Numbered from the stretch's first letter, positions 47,985 through 58,066 are shown. The stretch is 64,000 nt of DNA from Nocardia altamirensis NBRC 108246 (GCF_001612685.1 NZ_BDAY01000009.1:1-64000); one strand, 5' to 3'. Notes: generated from the letters alone by a model not told the origin. Program-made: numbers and translations.

Positions 47985-49226
47985 TCACCGCTTCGGCGTG
48001 ACCCCCATCAGGGTGGCCAACTGCACGGCGATCGGATTCATGTTCAGCTTGTCCGGATCGGTTTTGGGGGTGGCATCCCACGGCTGCACGATGCTCGGAT
48101 CGGCGAGCTCGGCCCGCTCCCCGCCGCGCACCGCAGTCGGATTACCGAACGGCACAAGGCATTTGGCGTCCTTGTTGAACGGGAACTCGTCGCGGGTGTC
48201 GTCGAAGTCCGGGTTCTGCGCCTTCATCTGTTCGAGAATCCGCTGGGTTCCCTCGTAGCCGACGGTACAGGCAGGCGGATTGTTCGCTTCGAGCACCAGA
48301 CCGAAGTGGCTGGTGCCGTCGCCGGGCGCGGTGGCCGAACCGCCGATGGACAGGTGCGGCAGCATCTGCAACAGCGGCTTGAGCGCGTAGAACTTCGGCG
48401 AGATGGTCAGCAGCAACTGACGCAGGTTGGCGAAGTCCTGGGTGAGCGCGGGACCGCTCTCCTTGACCAGCGCGCCGATCTGCTGGCCCGCATCGGTGCC
48501 GGTGCCGATCAACCTGCGGATGTCGGGGTCGCTGGAGCGCAGCTGGGCGCTCAATTTGTCGAGGCCGTCACTGAATTCGCGGATGGCGCCAGACTGCTCG
48601 GCCTGCGTGCCGAGCGCGACCTTGCCGTCCTGGATCAGCTGAATCGTCTGCGGCAGTGTGTCATTGAAGGTGGTGGTGAAGTTGTTCAGCGATTCGACGA
48701 AGACCTGAAGATCGTCGCCCTTGCCGTCGAATGCCTTGCCGAGCTCGCGCACCGTCGTGTTCAGCGCCTGCAGATCGACCGAGCGGGTGAACGTGTCGAC
48801 GCTGGCGATCAGCTGCTGCACCGGCACCGGCGTGGTCGCCGAGGAGATCACCGAATTGTCGCGCAGGTACGGGCCGGTGTCGGCGTCCGGCTGCAGATCG
48901 ACGTATTGCTCACCGATCGCGGATCGGTTGGCGACCACGGCTTTCGCGGACGCGGGGATCTTCGGCGAATCCGAATCGATGACGAGGTTCATCACGACAC
49001 CGTCGCCGGTGAGCTCCATCGTGCCGACCCGGCCGACCGGAACACCGCGATAGGTGACCTCGGCGCCCTTGTAGATGCCACCGGTTTGCTCGGCCTGCAC
49101 CTTGACGGTGTACTGGCCGAATCCGATCATGTGGTCGAGCCGGATGTACTTGGCGCCGACGAAAACCACGCCGACCACCGCGAGGACGACGAAGGCGATC
49201 AACTGCCAGCGGACCAGACGGGTCAT
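47985..49226 (-). CDS. mceF: Mce family protein, MceF position
   Basis: A 413-residue Mce protein: an N-terminal transmembrane anchor, one MlaD/MCE domain (about 38-120: YTVKVQAEQTGGIYKGAEVTYRGVPVGRV) and a long helical domain. Mce proteins build the periplasm-spanning lipid channel of the Mce transporter. It overlaps mceE by ATGA. It is the sixth mce gene, so MceF by position. The gene is followed by a 147-base gap that holds the micro-ORF repeat. Confidence 0.92.
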   Translation of the reverse strand: MTRLVRWQLIAFVVLAVVGVVFVGAKYIRLDHMIGFGQYTVKVQAEQTGGIYKGAEVTYRGVPVGRVGTMELTGDGVVMNLVIDSDSPKIPASAKAVVANRSAIGEQYVDLQPDADTGPYLRDNSVISSATTPVPVQQLIASVDTFTRSVDLQALNTTVRELGKAFDGKGDDLQVFVESLNNFTTTFNDTLPQTIQLIQDGKVALGTQAEQSGAIREFSDGLDKLSAQLRSSDPDIRRLIGTGTDAGQQIGALVKESGPALTQDFANLRQLLLTISPKFYALKPLLQMLPHLSIGGSATAPGDGTSHFGLVLEANNPPACTVGYEGTQRILEQMKAQNPDFDDTRDEFPFNKDAKCLVPFGNPTAVRGGERAELADPSIVQPWDATPKTDPDKLNMNPIAVQLATLMGVTPKR

Positions 49227-50473
49227 CGGGGGCCTCCCGGTTGCGGCGCGACACCGAGTTGCTCGAGAATCGCGCCGACCGGATTGGGCGGCACTCCCGG
49301 TGCGGGCGGCTGCGCCATGTTCGGCGGCAGCGGCAGGATCGAAATCGTCGGCCAGCCAGGGCGCGGACCGTTGCCGTTGTAGTACGGGTTCGTCGGATTC
49401 ACCGGCACCGGCGGGCCGACCGGCGGGATGTACACCGGATCCGGTTTGCCGACACCGAGATTGCTCAGCGTGACGCCGATCTGCTGATCCACCGAGAGCC
49501 AGGTGTTCATCTGACCGCCGAAGGTGCTGGCCAGCGACGAATCCGGGAACGGGTAGGTGGGGATGAGCGGGAAGGCGGTCACCAGATCCGGTGCGGCCTT
49601 GCCCAATTCCTGCAACGTCGGGCGCAGCGAGGTCAGATCGCGGATGAGCTCGTCCTTCGAATGATCGAGCACATCGAATCCCGCCTGACCGACCCGGTCC
49701 AGCTGGCTGAGCAGTCCGATCAGCTGCGGACGCTGCTGCTCGAGGATCTTGATGCCCTGGGGCAGCTCGTCGAGGATCTTGCCGATCTGGTCGGTCTGCC
49801 TGCTCACCCGGCTACTGAGCACATCGAGACCGTCGAGGGCCCTGGTGATGTCGTTGACCTGATCGTCGAGGCCCTTGATCAAGATGTTCGCCTGGTCGAG
49901 CAGCGAACGCACCCGATCCTCACGACCGCCGATGGCCTTGTTCAGCTCGGTCACGATCGGCTGCAGCTGAGCGACGCCACCGCCGTTGAGCAGCAACGAC
50001 ATCGCACCGAGCACCTGCTCGATCTCGGTGGCGTGCCTGGTCCGGTCGACCGGGATCACCGCACCGTCGCTGAGCTTCTTGGCATCCGCGTCGGCGGGCG
50101 GCTTGGACAGCTCGATGAACTTCTCGCCGAGCAGATTCGACTGGCGCACTTCGGCACGCGCGTTCGCGGGCAGGTTCACCGTCGAGCTCACCACTGTGCG
50201 CACGGTGGCGGTCCACTGGTCCTTGCCGATGGTGATGTCCTCGACGCGACCGACCGGAACGCCCTCGACCTTCACCGCGGACTGCGGCACCAGGTCGAGC
50301 ACGTCGTCGAACTGGATGTCGATGCGCATCGGGTGCGCACCCACGTCGGCGCCGCCGGGCAGCGGCACGCTGTAGATGCCGTCGGATGCGCACGAGGCGA
50401 CCAGCGCCGCGCTCACCCCGAACACCAGCGCGGCACCGAAACCTCGTGTGACAGAACGGATTCGGGTACTCAC
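49223..50473 (-). CDS. mceE: Mce family lipoprotein, MceE position
   Basis: A 416-residue Mce lipoprotein (LprK-like by position). GTG at 50473 overlaps the mceD stop (GTGA). The signal peptide ends with lipobox LVASC (Cys near 27). The MCE domain has FDDVLDLVPQSAVKVEGVPVGRVEDI. The C-terminal part is Pro-rich (PPVGPPVPVNPTNPYYNG). It is the lipid-anchored subunit of the Mce complex. Confidence 0.92.
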   Translation of the reverse strand: MSTRIRSVTRGFGAALVFGVSAALVASCASDGIYSVPLPGGADVGAHPMRIDIQFDDVLDLVPQSAVKVEGVPVGRVEDITIGKDQWTATVRTVVSSTVNLPANARAEVRQSNLLGEKFIELSKPPADADAKKLSDGAVIPVDRTRHATEIEQVLGAMSLLLNGGGVAQLQPIVTELNKAIGGREDRVRSLLDQANILIKGLDDQVNDITRALDGLDVLSSRVSRQTDQIGKILDELPQGIKILEQQRPQLIGLLSQLDRVGQAGFDVLDHSKDELIRDLTSLRPTLQELGKAAPDLVTAFPLIPTYPFPDSSLASTFGGQMNTWLSVDQQIGVTLSNLGVGKPDPVYIPPVGPPVPVNPTNPYYNGNGPRPGWPTISILPLPPNMAQPPAPGVPPNPVGAILEQLGVAPQPGGPR

Positions 50474-51738
50474 CGCGCACCTCCCCGAGACGGTGGCTGC
50501 TGATCCGACGGCGTGCCTGGCACGGTGCCCGGCACCGGAGCGCGCTGCTGGTTCTCGTTGCTGAGGATGCCGAACGGCAGGATCAGCGTCGGCGTCTGCA
50601 CACCCGCGGTGATCTGGTCGGAGATCTCCTTGCAGTGCTCGAGGATCGGGCGCATCTGCCTGCCGAGCGCCTCGAACTGCGGATCGCCAGGCCGCAGCTT
50701 GGCCACGTCGATCAGCTTGCACATGACCCCGAACGGATCCTGCAGGTCGGTGAAGTTGGCGCGCATGTCGAGCGTGCCGGATTCGGCGTTGTGGATGTTG
50801 ACCAGGTTGCTCAGCGCCACCGGCAGCACGGGCAGCAGTTCGGCCAGATCGTCGCGCTGGTCGGCGAGCGTCTTGGTGAGGGTGACCAGACCCTCGGCAT
50901 TGCTGGCGATCAGCTCGCGGTTGTTGTCGATGAACCGCGCCACATCGCCGAGCGCGACCGAGAGCAGGTTCAGCGCGGCGCCGAGATCGGCACGCTCATT
51001 GGCGAGGAAGCTGGACAGGTCCGCGAGCTGCACATTGAACTGCCGCACCTGCTGATCGTTCGTGGCGAGCATGGTGACGAAGGTCTGCAGATTCTTGACG
51101 GTGTCGAAGATGTCGCCGCGCGCGTCGGACAGGTAGCGCGCCGCCTTGGACAGCTGGGTGAGGCTGTTGGCCAGCGCCTCGCCGTTGCCGTCGAGGTTCG
51201 CCGCGCCGGTGCGGACCAGCTCGTTCACCGCGCCGTCCTTGTTGGCGCCGTTGGGGCCCAACGCATCCGAGAGCTCGGTGATGCTCTTGTACAGCTGGTC
51301 GACCTCGACGGGGGTGACGGTGCGGTCACGCGGAATGGTCGCGGTGCGGTCCATTTTCGGCCCGCCGGTATAGACCGGGGTCAGTTGGATGTAGCGGTCC
51401 GACACGATCGACGGCGTGATCTGCGCCGCCCGCGCGCCGGCGGGCACGTCGAACCTGCGCTCGACATGCATCACGATCTTGACCTGATCACCTTGCGGCT
51501 CAACGGAATCCACCCGACCGACCGGAACACCGAGGATGCGGACATCCGAGCCCTCGTAGATGCCGACGGAACGATCGAAGTACGCGGTGATCTTGGTGGT
51601 GGTCAGCCGATCGAACGTCCACCACAGCACGCCTGCCAGCACCACCGCGACGACCGCGACGAGCGCGATCCCGGCCTTGGTGCCTCGACTCGAATTCCGC
51701 AGTGCCGTCAGCGGTTCGCCGCGCCAGTTCGCCGCCAT
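50470..51738 (-). CDS. mceD: Mce family protein, MceD position
   Basis: A 422-residue Mce protein with a transmembrane anchor (about 22-44: GIALVAVVAVVLAGVLWW), an MCE domain (ITAYFDRSVGIYEGSDVRILGVPVGRV) and a long helical region. The tail is Pro/Gly-rich. It starts one base after the mceC stop and overlaps mceE by 4 bases. Confidence 0.92.
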   Translation of the reverse strand: MAANWRGEPLTALRNSSRGTKAGIALVAVVAVVLAGVLWWTFDRLTTTKITAYFDRSVGIYEGSDVRILGVPVGRVDSVEPQGDQVKIVMHVERRFDVPAGARAAQITPSIVSDRYIQLTPVYTGGPKMDRTATIPRDRTVTPVEVDQLYKSITELSDALGPNGANKDGAVNELVRTGAANLDGNGEALANSLTQLSKAARYLSDARGDIFDTVKNLQTFVTMLATNDQQVRQFNVQLADLSSFLANERADLGAALNLLSVALGDVARFIDNNRELIASNAEGLVTLTKTLADQRDDLAELLPVLPVALSNLVNIHNAESGTLDMRANFTDLQDPFGVMCKLIDVAKLRPGDPQFEALGRQMRPILEHCKEISDQITAGVQTPTLILPFGILSNENQQRAPVPGTVPGTPSDQQPPSRGGAR

Positions 51739-51739
51739 G

Positions 51740-52750
51740 TCAGTTGCCTCCCATGGTGCGCACCGGCGGCCGGTCGCCGGGGATCTCCGGCAGCGCGGGT
51801 GGGATCAGGTTGACGATCACCGCGTCGAACCAGCGTCCGGTGCCGAGGACGTTGGCGTAGATGCCGTAGAACGGCGCGGCGAGTTCCAGTGTCTTGGAGA
51901 TGTTCTGCTGGTTGGCGTTGAGCAGATCGATCGCGCCACGCAGGTTCGTCAGCGCGGGACCGATCTGCTCCTCGTTGTCGTGCACAAGCGCGCTCAGCTC
52001 CGACGCGACCGTCTTGGCGCCGGACAGCAACTGCGCGATCGACTGCTGGCGAATGTTCAGCTCGGCGAGCAGCTGGCCACCCGAAGCGAGCAACCGCTCG
52101 AACTCGGCGTTGCGATCGGCGAGCACGGTGGTGGTCTGCCTGGTCGCGGCGAACAGCTTCTTCAGTTCCTCGTCGCGCTTGGCGAGAGTTTCCGACAGCC
52201 GGGCGACACCGTCGATGGAGCCGCGGATCTCCGGTGGCGTCGTCGCGAACGCGTCGGACAGCACCCGCATGCTGGTGGCCAGTTGCGCGGTGTCGATCTG
52301 ATCGATGTTCTTCGCGGCGTCGGTGAACGCGTCGACCACGTCGTACGGAGCGACGGTGCGCGACAACGGAATCCGCTTGCTCGGATCGGCGGTGCGCGAC
52401 CCCTTCGGATCCAGCGCGAGGTACTTCTGGCCGAGCACGGTCTTGATCTGGATCGAGGCGGTGGTGTCGCTGCCGATCCAGGCGTTCTGGGTGCGGAAAT
52501 CGACGAGGACCTTGTCCCGGTCCAGGCGCACGTCGGACACCGAGCCGACCTTCACGCCTGCGATGCGCACCTCGTTGCCCTTCTTCAGGCCTGCCGCCTC
52601 GGAGAATTCGGCCGTGTACTTGGTGCCTGCACCGATGATCGGCAGCCGGTCGATGAAGAACGCCGACACCGTCACCAGCAACACCATGGCAAGACCGAGC
52701 ACACCCATGAACGCGGGGCTGCGCTTGCCGAGCAGGATCCGATCGTCCAT
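51740..52750 (-). CDS. mceC: Mce family protein, MceC position
   Basis: A 336-residue Mce protein starting MDDRILLGKR at 52750, with an anchor helix and MCE domain (YTAEFSEAAGLKKGNEVRIAGVKVGSV). Its ATG overlaps the mceB stop in a TGATG arrangement. The upstream open frame extension is shadow sequence inside mceB. Confidence 0.92.
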   Translation of the reverse strand: MDDRILLGKRSPAFMGVLGLAMVLLVTVSAFFIDRLPIIGAGTKYTAEFSEAAGLKKGNEVRIAGVKVGSVSDVRLDRDKVLVDFRTQNAWIGSDTTASIQIKTVLGQKYLALDPKGSRTADPSKRIPLSRTVAPYDVVDAFTDAAKNIDQIDTAQLATSMRVLSDAFATTPPEIRGSIDGVARLSETLAKRDEELKKLFAATRQTTTVLADRNAEFERLLASGGQLLAELNIRQQSIAQLLSGAKTVASELSALVHDNEEQIGPALTNLRGAIDLLNANQQNISKTLELAAPFYGIYANVLGTGRWFDAVIVNLIPPALPEIPGDRPPVRTMGGN

Positions 52751-53826
52751 CAGCGGGCCCTCCCCTGGCAGCGCGGCGCGGCATTGGTGTACAGCGGCTG
52801 GTTGATCGTCGGCAGGCCCGCGGGCAGGTTGAGCTGCGGCGCTTCCACCGCGCCTGGCCCGACGACGATGTCGATGCCGCACAGGTAGAACTGGAACCAG
52901 GAGCCGTAACTGCCGACGCGGCCGAGCTTTTCCATCTTGAGCGGCAGGTTGGCCAGCGCCTCGTTGACCTCGTCCTTGCGGCTGTTGAGGGTGCCGGTCA
53001 CCTGGTTGAGGCCCGCGATCGAACCCTGCAGCGTCGGGCGGACCGGGACAAGCAGATCCGCGGTGGCCGAGGCGAGATTGCCGAGCGAGGTCACCGAGCG
53101 CCCGATCGTGTCCCGTTCCGCGGACAGACCGCTGATCAGCGCCTCGGTGTTCACGATGAGCTGGTCGAACTGATCGTCGCGCTTGTTCACGGTGTCGAGC
53201 ACCGCGGTCAGGTTGCGGGTCAGCTCGCCGATCACCGCATCCTTGTCCGCGATTTTGTTGGTCAGGCTGGCCGTGCTCGCCACCAGATCATGGATGGTCC
53301 CCTGCTCACCCTGGAACACCTGGATGATCTCGAAGGAAAGCTTGTTCACGTCGTCGGCGGTCAGCGTGCGGAACAGCGGACGGAAGCCGTTGAAGAGGGT
53401 GGTCAGGTTCAGCGCGGGGCGGGTGTGGTCGAGCGCGATGGTGCCGCCCTTGTTGAGCTTGCGGCCCTGCTCGCCCGTGCCTTGCTCGAGCGCGATGTAG
53501 CGCTGGCCGACCAGGTTTCGGTAGCGGATGCTCGCCGTGGTCGAGGCGGGCAGCCAATCCCGGTCGGTCAGTTGGAATTCCACCTCGGCCAGACGCTTGT
53601 CGACGATCGCGATGTTGGTGACCTTGCCGACCCGCACGCCGGCGATCCGCACCTCGTCACCCTTGTTCAGCGAGGTGACATCGGTGAAGCGGGCCTTGAA
53701 ACCGGTGCCGCCGCCGCTGTAGTTGGCGATGGACAGGGCGAGCACCGTGGTCGCGAACAGTGTCACGACGACGAAGATGATCAGTTTGGTCAGCGACCCG
53801 CCCAGGCCGCGCAGCTGCTGCTTCAT
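52750..53826 (-). CDS. mceB: Mce family protein, MceB position
   Basis: A 358-residue Mce protein: anchor helix (LIIFVVVTLFATTVLALSI), MCE domain (GFKARFTDVTSLNKGDEVRIAGVRVGKV), long helical domain and a short tail with a late Cys. It overlaps mceA by ATGA and is coupled to mceC. Confidence 0.92.
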   Translation of the reverse strand: MKQQLRGLGGSLTKLIIFVVVTLFATTVLALSIANYSGGGTGFKARFTDVTSLNKGDEVRIAGVRVGKVTNIAIVDKRLAEVEFQLTDRDWLPASTTASIRYRNLVGQRYIALEQGTGEQGRKLNKGGTIALDHTRPALNLTTLFNGFRPLFRTLTADDVNKLSFEIIQVFQGEQGTIHDLVASTASLTNKIADKDAVIGELTRNLTAVLDTVNKRDDQFDQLIVNTEALISGLSAERDTIGRSVTSLGNLASATADLLVPVRPTLQGSIAGLNQVTGTLNSRKDEVNEALANLPLKMEKLGRVGSYGSWFQFYLCGIDIVVGPGAVEAPQLNLPAGLPTINQPLYTNAAPRCQGRAR

Positions 53827-55229
53827 CGCACGCTCACCTCGCTGCCACGGAACGCCGGCGCGCCGGCCCTGGTCACCCAGCTCGGCACTTGATCGGCCGA
53901 AACACCGTGCGCCGCACCATAAATCGCGCCGAGCGACTGCCGCTCCAGCGGTGAACCGGCGACCGTCGGAACCTGGCCTGCGGGGTAGACGCCGAACTGC
54001 GGCGGCGACATCTTGCCCGAATCCTGATCACCGGGGTTACGGCTCGGCACCGCGTAGGAACCGTCGCTGTACGGCCCGCCGGTGTACTGACCTGGGTCGA
54101 CACCGAGCGGGTACTCGGGAACGCAGAACGGGCCCTCGGTGCCGAGCCAGCGCGGCTCGTCCTGGTTGGGCAGGTACTTGCCGCGAGTATTGGTCAGCTC
54201 GATGCTCACCCGGGAACCGGGGTTCGGCTTGCCCTTGCCCATGATCTCGTCGATGCGCGGCTTCAGCTTCGCGAAATTCGCCATCGTGCACGGGAATCCG
54301 GGCGAGTAGGTGGCGAGCAGCTCGAGCGCAGGCCTGGAATCGATCGCCACGTCGATGAAGTTGTCGCGGTTGGCGACAAGGAAATCCGCGGTGTCCGACG
54401 AGGCAGGGGTGAGCACGGCGTAGAGCGAGTCGATGTCCCAGCGTCGCTGCACGATCGTCGCGTTGGTGGTGCGCAGGTTGTCCAGGGCCTGCACCAGCTG
54501 CGGCGCGGCATCGGAGTAGGTGGCGGCCACCTCGGCGAAGCTGCGCAGATCCTGTTGCAGGTCCGGCAGCACGCCGTTGACCTGACGGAAGATGTTGTCC
54601 AGCTTGTCCACGCTCTCGCCGAGCGCGAGCCCCTGGCCGGACAGCGCCTGCGACAGCGAGCCGAGCGTCGCGGCGAGGTCCTGCGGCGGGATCGCCTGCA
54701 GCAGCGGCATCAGGTCGTCGAGCAGCTTGCTGAGCTCGATCGCGTTGCCGCTCTTGTCCTGCTGCAGCGTCACGCCGTCGGCCAGGTGTTGGGCACTGCG
54801 GTCGGCAGGGATGATCAGGTCGACGTAGCGCTCGCCGAACAGTGTCTTGGGCAGCAGCCGTGCGGTCGCGTTGGCCGGAATCTGCTCGGCCTTGTCCGGC
54901 TGGATGGCCAGGTTCAGCGTCACCCTGCCGTCCGTCGAGTGGCTGGAACGCACCTCGCCGACGGTGATGCCGCGGACCTTCACGTCCGCGTTCTTGGTCA
55001 ACGCGTTGCCGACGCTGTCGGTGACCAGATCGACGTCGACCGTCTTCGTGAACGCCTTGTTGTAGATCGCGATGGTCGTCCAGAGGAACAGCGCGACCAC
55101 CACGAAAAAGGCGATGCCGAGCAGCCGAACGCGCAGTTTCGCGGTCGACCGCCAGGCCTGCACGCCCCTGCGCCCACCCGTCGCCCGACCACCACCCCTC
55201 ACTGAATCGCTACGCGATGCCGTATTCAT
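53823..55229 (-). CDS. mceA: Mce family protein, MceA position
   Basis: A 468-residue Mce protein, first of the six. It has a basic Gly/Arg-rich N-terminus, anchor helix (about 37-57), MCE domain (VDVDLVTDSVGNALTKNADVKVRGITVGEV) and a helical stretch, then a long C-terminal tail with two Cys residues (FPCTMANF, FCVPEYP). It overlaps yrbEB by 4 bases. Confidence 0.92.
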   Translation of the reverse strand: MNTASRSDSVRGGGRATGGRRGVQAWRSTAKLRVRLLGIAFFVVVALFLWTTIAIYNKAFTKTVDVDLVTDSVGNALTKNADVKVRGITVGEVRSSHSTDGRVTLNLAIQPDKAEQIPANATARLLPKTLFGERYVDLIIPADRSAQHLADGVTLQQDKSGNAIELSKLLDDLMPLLQAIPPQDLAATLGSLSQALSGQGLALGESVDKLDNIFRQVNGVLPDLQQDLRSFAEVAATYSDAAPQLVQALDNLRTTNATIVQRRWDIDSLYAVLTPASSDTADFLVANRDNFIDVAIDSRPALELLATYSPGFPCTMANFAKLKPRIDEIMGKGKPNPGSRVSIELTNTRGKYLPNQDEPRWLGTEGPFCVPEYPLGVDPGQYTGGPYSDGSYAVPSRNPGDQDSGKMSPPQFGVYPAGQVPTVAGSPLERQSLGAIYGAAHGVSADQVPSWVTRAGAPAFRGSEVSVR

Positions 55230-56092
55230 CCCGCCACCCGCACGGTCGTAGTCGTCCCCCAGATCGCCAGGCTCAGGAAGAAGTCGAGCACGTTCACCAA
55301 TACGATCGCCGCACGCACCGCGCGACCGACCGCGACGCCGACGCCCGCGGGCCCGCCGGTGGCGTGAAAACCGTAGTAGCAGTGCACCATGATGATCACG
55401 AAGGCGAACACCAGCACCTTGAGGAACGAATAGAGCACGTCCTCAGGCGGTAGGAACAAGCTGAAGTAGTGATCGTAGGAACCGCTGGACTGGCCGTTGA
55501 ACCAGATGCTGATCATCCGGGACGCCAGGAAAGTGCCGAGCAGGCCGACGACGTAGAGCGGGATCACCGCGAGGAAACCGGCGATCACCCTGGTGGAGAC
55601 GAGGAACGGCACACCGGGCACCGCCATCACCTCGAGCGCGTCGATCTCCTCGGAAATCCGCATGGCGCCGAGCTGCGCGGTGAAGCCACAGCCCACCGTC
55701 GCCGACAACGCCAAAGCCGCGACCAGCGGCGCGATTTCCCGCGTATTGATGTAGGCGGTGAGGAAGCCGGTCAGCACCGAACTGCCGAGCGCGTCCAGCG
55801 CCTTGAAGCCCTGCAGGCCGACGACAACGCCGACCGATCCGGACATGAACACGATGACGCCGATGGTGCCGCCGATCACCGCGAGCGCGCCGCTGCCGAA
55901 AGTCACCTCGGCGAGCAGCCGCATGACCTCCTTGCGGTAGCGGACCACGGTGCGCGGAATCCACGCGATGGCACGCGAATAGAACGACATCTGATGGCCC
56001 GCGCGATCGATCACCTTCAAGGGTGCGCGCATGACCTCACCCGTGCGGCGCACGGACTTGGCGATGATCGGGTGACGGTACTGGGTGGCCAC
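55226..56092 (-). CDS. yrbEB: YrbE/MlaE-type permease, YrbEB position
   Basis: A 288-residue MlaE-like ABC permease with about five transmembrane segments. Family motifs are TGFLTAYINTREIAPLVAALALSATVGCGFTAQLGAMRISEEIDALEVMAV, seen in pieces such as REIAPLVAAL and GAMRISEEIDALEVM. It forms the membrane channel with YrbEA, powered by the Mkl ATPase. It starts 3 bases after yrbEA. Confidence 0.93.
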   Translation of the reverse strand: MATQYRHPIIAKSVRRTGEVMRAPLKVIDRAGHQMSFYSRAIAWIPRTVVRYRKEVMRLLAEVTFGSGALAVIGGTIGVIVFMSGSVGVVVGLQGFKALDALGSSVLTGFLTAYINTREIAPLVAALALSATVGCGFTAQLGAMRISEEIDALEVMAVPGVPFLVSTRVIAGFLAVIPLYVVGLLGTFLASRMISIWFNGQSSGSYDHYFSLFLPPEDVLYSFLKVLVFAFVIIMVHCYYGFHATGGPAGVGVAVGRAVRAAIVLVNVLDFFLSLAIWGTTTTVRVAG

Positions 56093-56095
56093 CGG

Positions 56096-56890
56096 TCAGG
56101 CGCCCTTGGCCGGGACGACCTGCAGATACACCAGGGTGAGGATGAGGTTGACGAAGAACAGCACGAGGAACGTGATCACCACCGATTGATTCACCGCGTC
56201 ACCTACTCCTTTCGGGCCGCCCTTGGGATGCAGTCCCTTGTACGCGGCGATCACGCCGGCGATCAAACCGAAGACCAGCGCCTTGATTTCGCCGATCCAC
56301 AGGTCGGGGAGCTGGGCGAGCGCGGAGAACGAGGCGAGGTAAGCGCCCGGGGTGCCACCCTGCAACAACACGTTGAAGAAGTAGCCACCGGCGATGCCGA
56401 CCACCGAAACCAGGCCGTTCAGCAGCAGCGCGACCAGCGTCATGCCGAGCACGCGCGGGACAACCAGCTTGCGCACCGGATCGACGCCGAGCACCTCGAG
56501 CGCGTCGATCTCCTCACGGATGGTGCGCGAACCGAGGTCGGCGGCGACCGCGGACCCGGCGGCACCGGCGATGATCAGCGCCGTGACCACCGGCGCGGCC
56601 TGCTGCACCGTGGCAAGCACGCTCGTTGCACCGGTGAAGGATTCGGCGCCGAGCTGCTTGATCAACGAGCCGGTCTGCAGCGCGACGACCGCACCGAACG
56701 GGATAGCGACGAGTGCGCTGGGCAAGATCGACACACTCGCGATGAACCACGACTGCTCGATGAACTCCCGCCACTCGAAGGGCCGGCGAAACATCTTGCG
56801 CAAGACGTCGACGAAGAGCGCGAAGATGTTGCCGGCCTGGGCAAATCCCGACTCCAATGGAGTCCGCAATCGCGCCAGTGTGGAGTTCAC
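56096..56890 (-). CDS. yrbEA: YrbE/MlaE-type permease, YrbEA position
   Basis: A 264-residue MlaE-like permease: PVVTALIIAGAAGSAVAADLG and TIREEIDALEVLGVDP are family marks. Paired with YrbEB as the integral membrane core of the lipid importer. It starts 11 bases after the Mkl ATPase gene, so all are co-transcribed. Confidence 0.93.
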   Translation of the reverse strand: MNSTLARLRTPLESGFAQAGNIFALFVDVLRKMFRRPFEWREFIEQSWFIASVSILPSALVAIPFGAVVALQTGSLIKQLGAESFTGATSVLATVQQAAPVVTALIIAGAAGSAVAADLGSRTIREEIDALEVLGVDPVRKLVVPRVLGMTLVALLLNGLVSVVGIAGGYFFNVLLQGGTPGAYLASFSALAQLPDLWIGEIKALVFGLIAGVIAAYKGLHPKGGPKGVGDAVNQSVVITFLVLFFVNLILTLVYLQVVPAKGA

Positions 56891-56901
56891 GAACGCAGAT
56901 G

Positions 56902-57978
56902 TTACCCGTTAGTTGTGTTGTGTCGAGTGGTGGTGTCGTACGCGCCGCCCTGGTAACTACCCAGGTCGCTGTTGTTGTACGCCATCACCTGCGTCTCGTC
57001 GTTCTGCGCAAGTGACTCACGAATCGCCACCTGGGCCGCGTGCGGCAGGGTGTGCATGATCTCGCGAACCCGCTCTTTGCGGCGGATGACGGCCTGCCGC
57101 ACCGGCATGCCGGGAGTTGCCTGCATCTGCGGGATGATGCCCTCGACCTCTTCGGCGCCGCCGTGGTGATGGCCTGCGTCGAACATCGCCTGCTCGCGCG
57201 CCATCTGGGCCTCGTCCTTCTCTTCGGACATGCCGATCGGACCCTGCATGCGGCCGTTGAGGAACTGCTTGACCACCGGCTCGTCCGAGGTGAGCAGCAC
57301 CTCGCGCGGGCCGAACATGACCAGCTGGCGACGGAACAGCATGCCGATGTTGTCGGGCACGGTGCGGGCCAGGTTGATGTTGTGCGTGACGATCAGGATC
57401 GTGGCGTCGATCTGCGCGTTGATGTCGATGAGCAGCTGGCTCAAGTAGGAGGTACGCACCGGGTCGAGGCCGGAGTCCGGCTCGTCGACGAGGATGATCT
57501 GCGGGTCGAGCACGAGCGCGCGGGCCAGGCCTGCTCGCTTGCGCATACCGCCGGAGATCTCGCCGGGCAGCTTGCCTTCGGCCCCGAGCAGACCGGTCAG
57601 CTCCAGCTTCTCCATGACGATCTTCTTGATCTCGGATTCCGTCTTCTTTGTGTGTTCACGAAGCGGAAACGCGACATTGTCGAAAAGATTCATCGAGCCG
57701 AACAGCGCACCGTCCTGGAACAGCACGCCGAAGAGCTTGCGAATCTCGTAGAGCTCCTTGTTGGAGCAGGTGGTGATGTCCGTATCGCCGATATAAATCG
57801 AGCCGCGTTCTGGACGCAGTAGCCCGATGAGCGACTTCAGGAAGACCGATTTACCGGTACCCGATGGGCCGAGCAGGGCGCTGACCTCGCCGGACGGCAA
57901 AGTCAGGGACACATCCTGCCAAATTCGCTGCGAACCGAAGGACTTGGTAACACCCTCGGTCCTGACCTCGACGCCCAC
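56902..57978 (-). CDS. mkl: Mkl/MceG ABC ATPase
   Basis: A 358-residue ABC ATPase that energises Mce transporters (MceG/Mkl). It has Walker A GPSGTGKS, signature ISGGMRKRAGLARAL and Walker B ILVDEPDSGLDP. A C-terminal extension of about 110 residues (EEVEGIIPQMQATPGMPV onward) is typical of Mkl. GTG at 57978 is chosen for its GGAGG site; a GTG at 57990 would leave that site inside the gene. In mycobacteria mkl lies alone near rplJL; here it heads a full mce operon. Confidence 0.93.
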   Translation of the reverse strand: MGVEVRTEGVTKSFGSQRIWQDVSLTLPSGEVSALLGPSGTGKSVFLKSLIGLLRPERGSIYIGDTDITTCSNKELYEIRKLFGVLFQDGALFGSMNLFDNVAFPLREHTKKTESEIKKIVMEKLELTGLLGAEGKLPGEISGGMRKRAGLARALVLDPQIILVDEPDSGLDPVRTSYLSQLLIDINAQIDATILIVTHNINLARTVPDNIGMLFRRQLVMFGPREVLLTSDEPVVKQFLNGRMQGPIGMSEEKDEAQMAREQAMFDAGHHHGGAEEVEGIIPQMQATPGMPVRQAVIRRKERVREIMHTLPHAAQVAIRESLAQNDETQVMAYNNSDLGSYQGGAYDTTTRHNTTNG

Positions 57979-58066
57979 GCCTACCTCCACAATTTCTCAG
58001 CGAGCTGGCCCACCGGCGAACCGCGTGCTCGGTCCCGCGGTGTGTCACGTCACAGTGGGTCCGGCC

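Noticed and set aside
58041..58054. TGTGTCACGTCACA upstream of mkl as a CRP-type site
   Set aside because: The half-sites are two bases too close for the usual TGTGA-N6-TCACA spacing.
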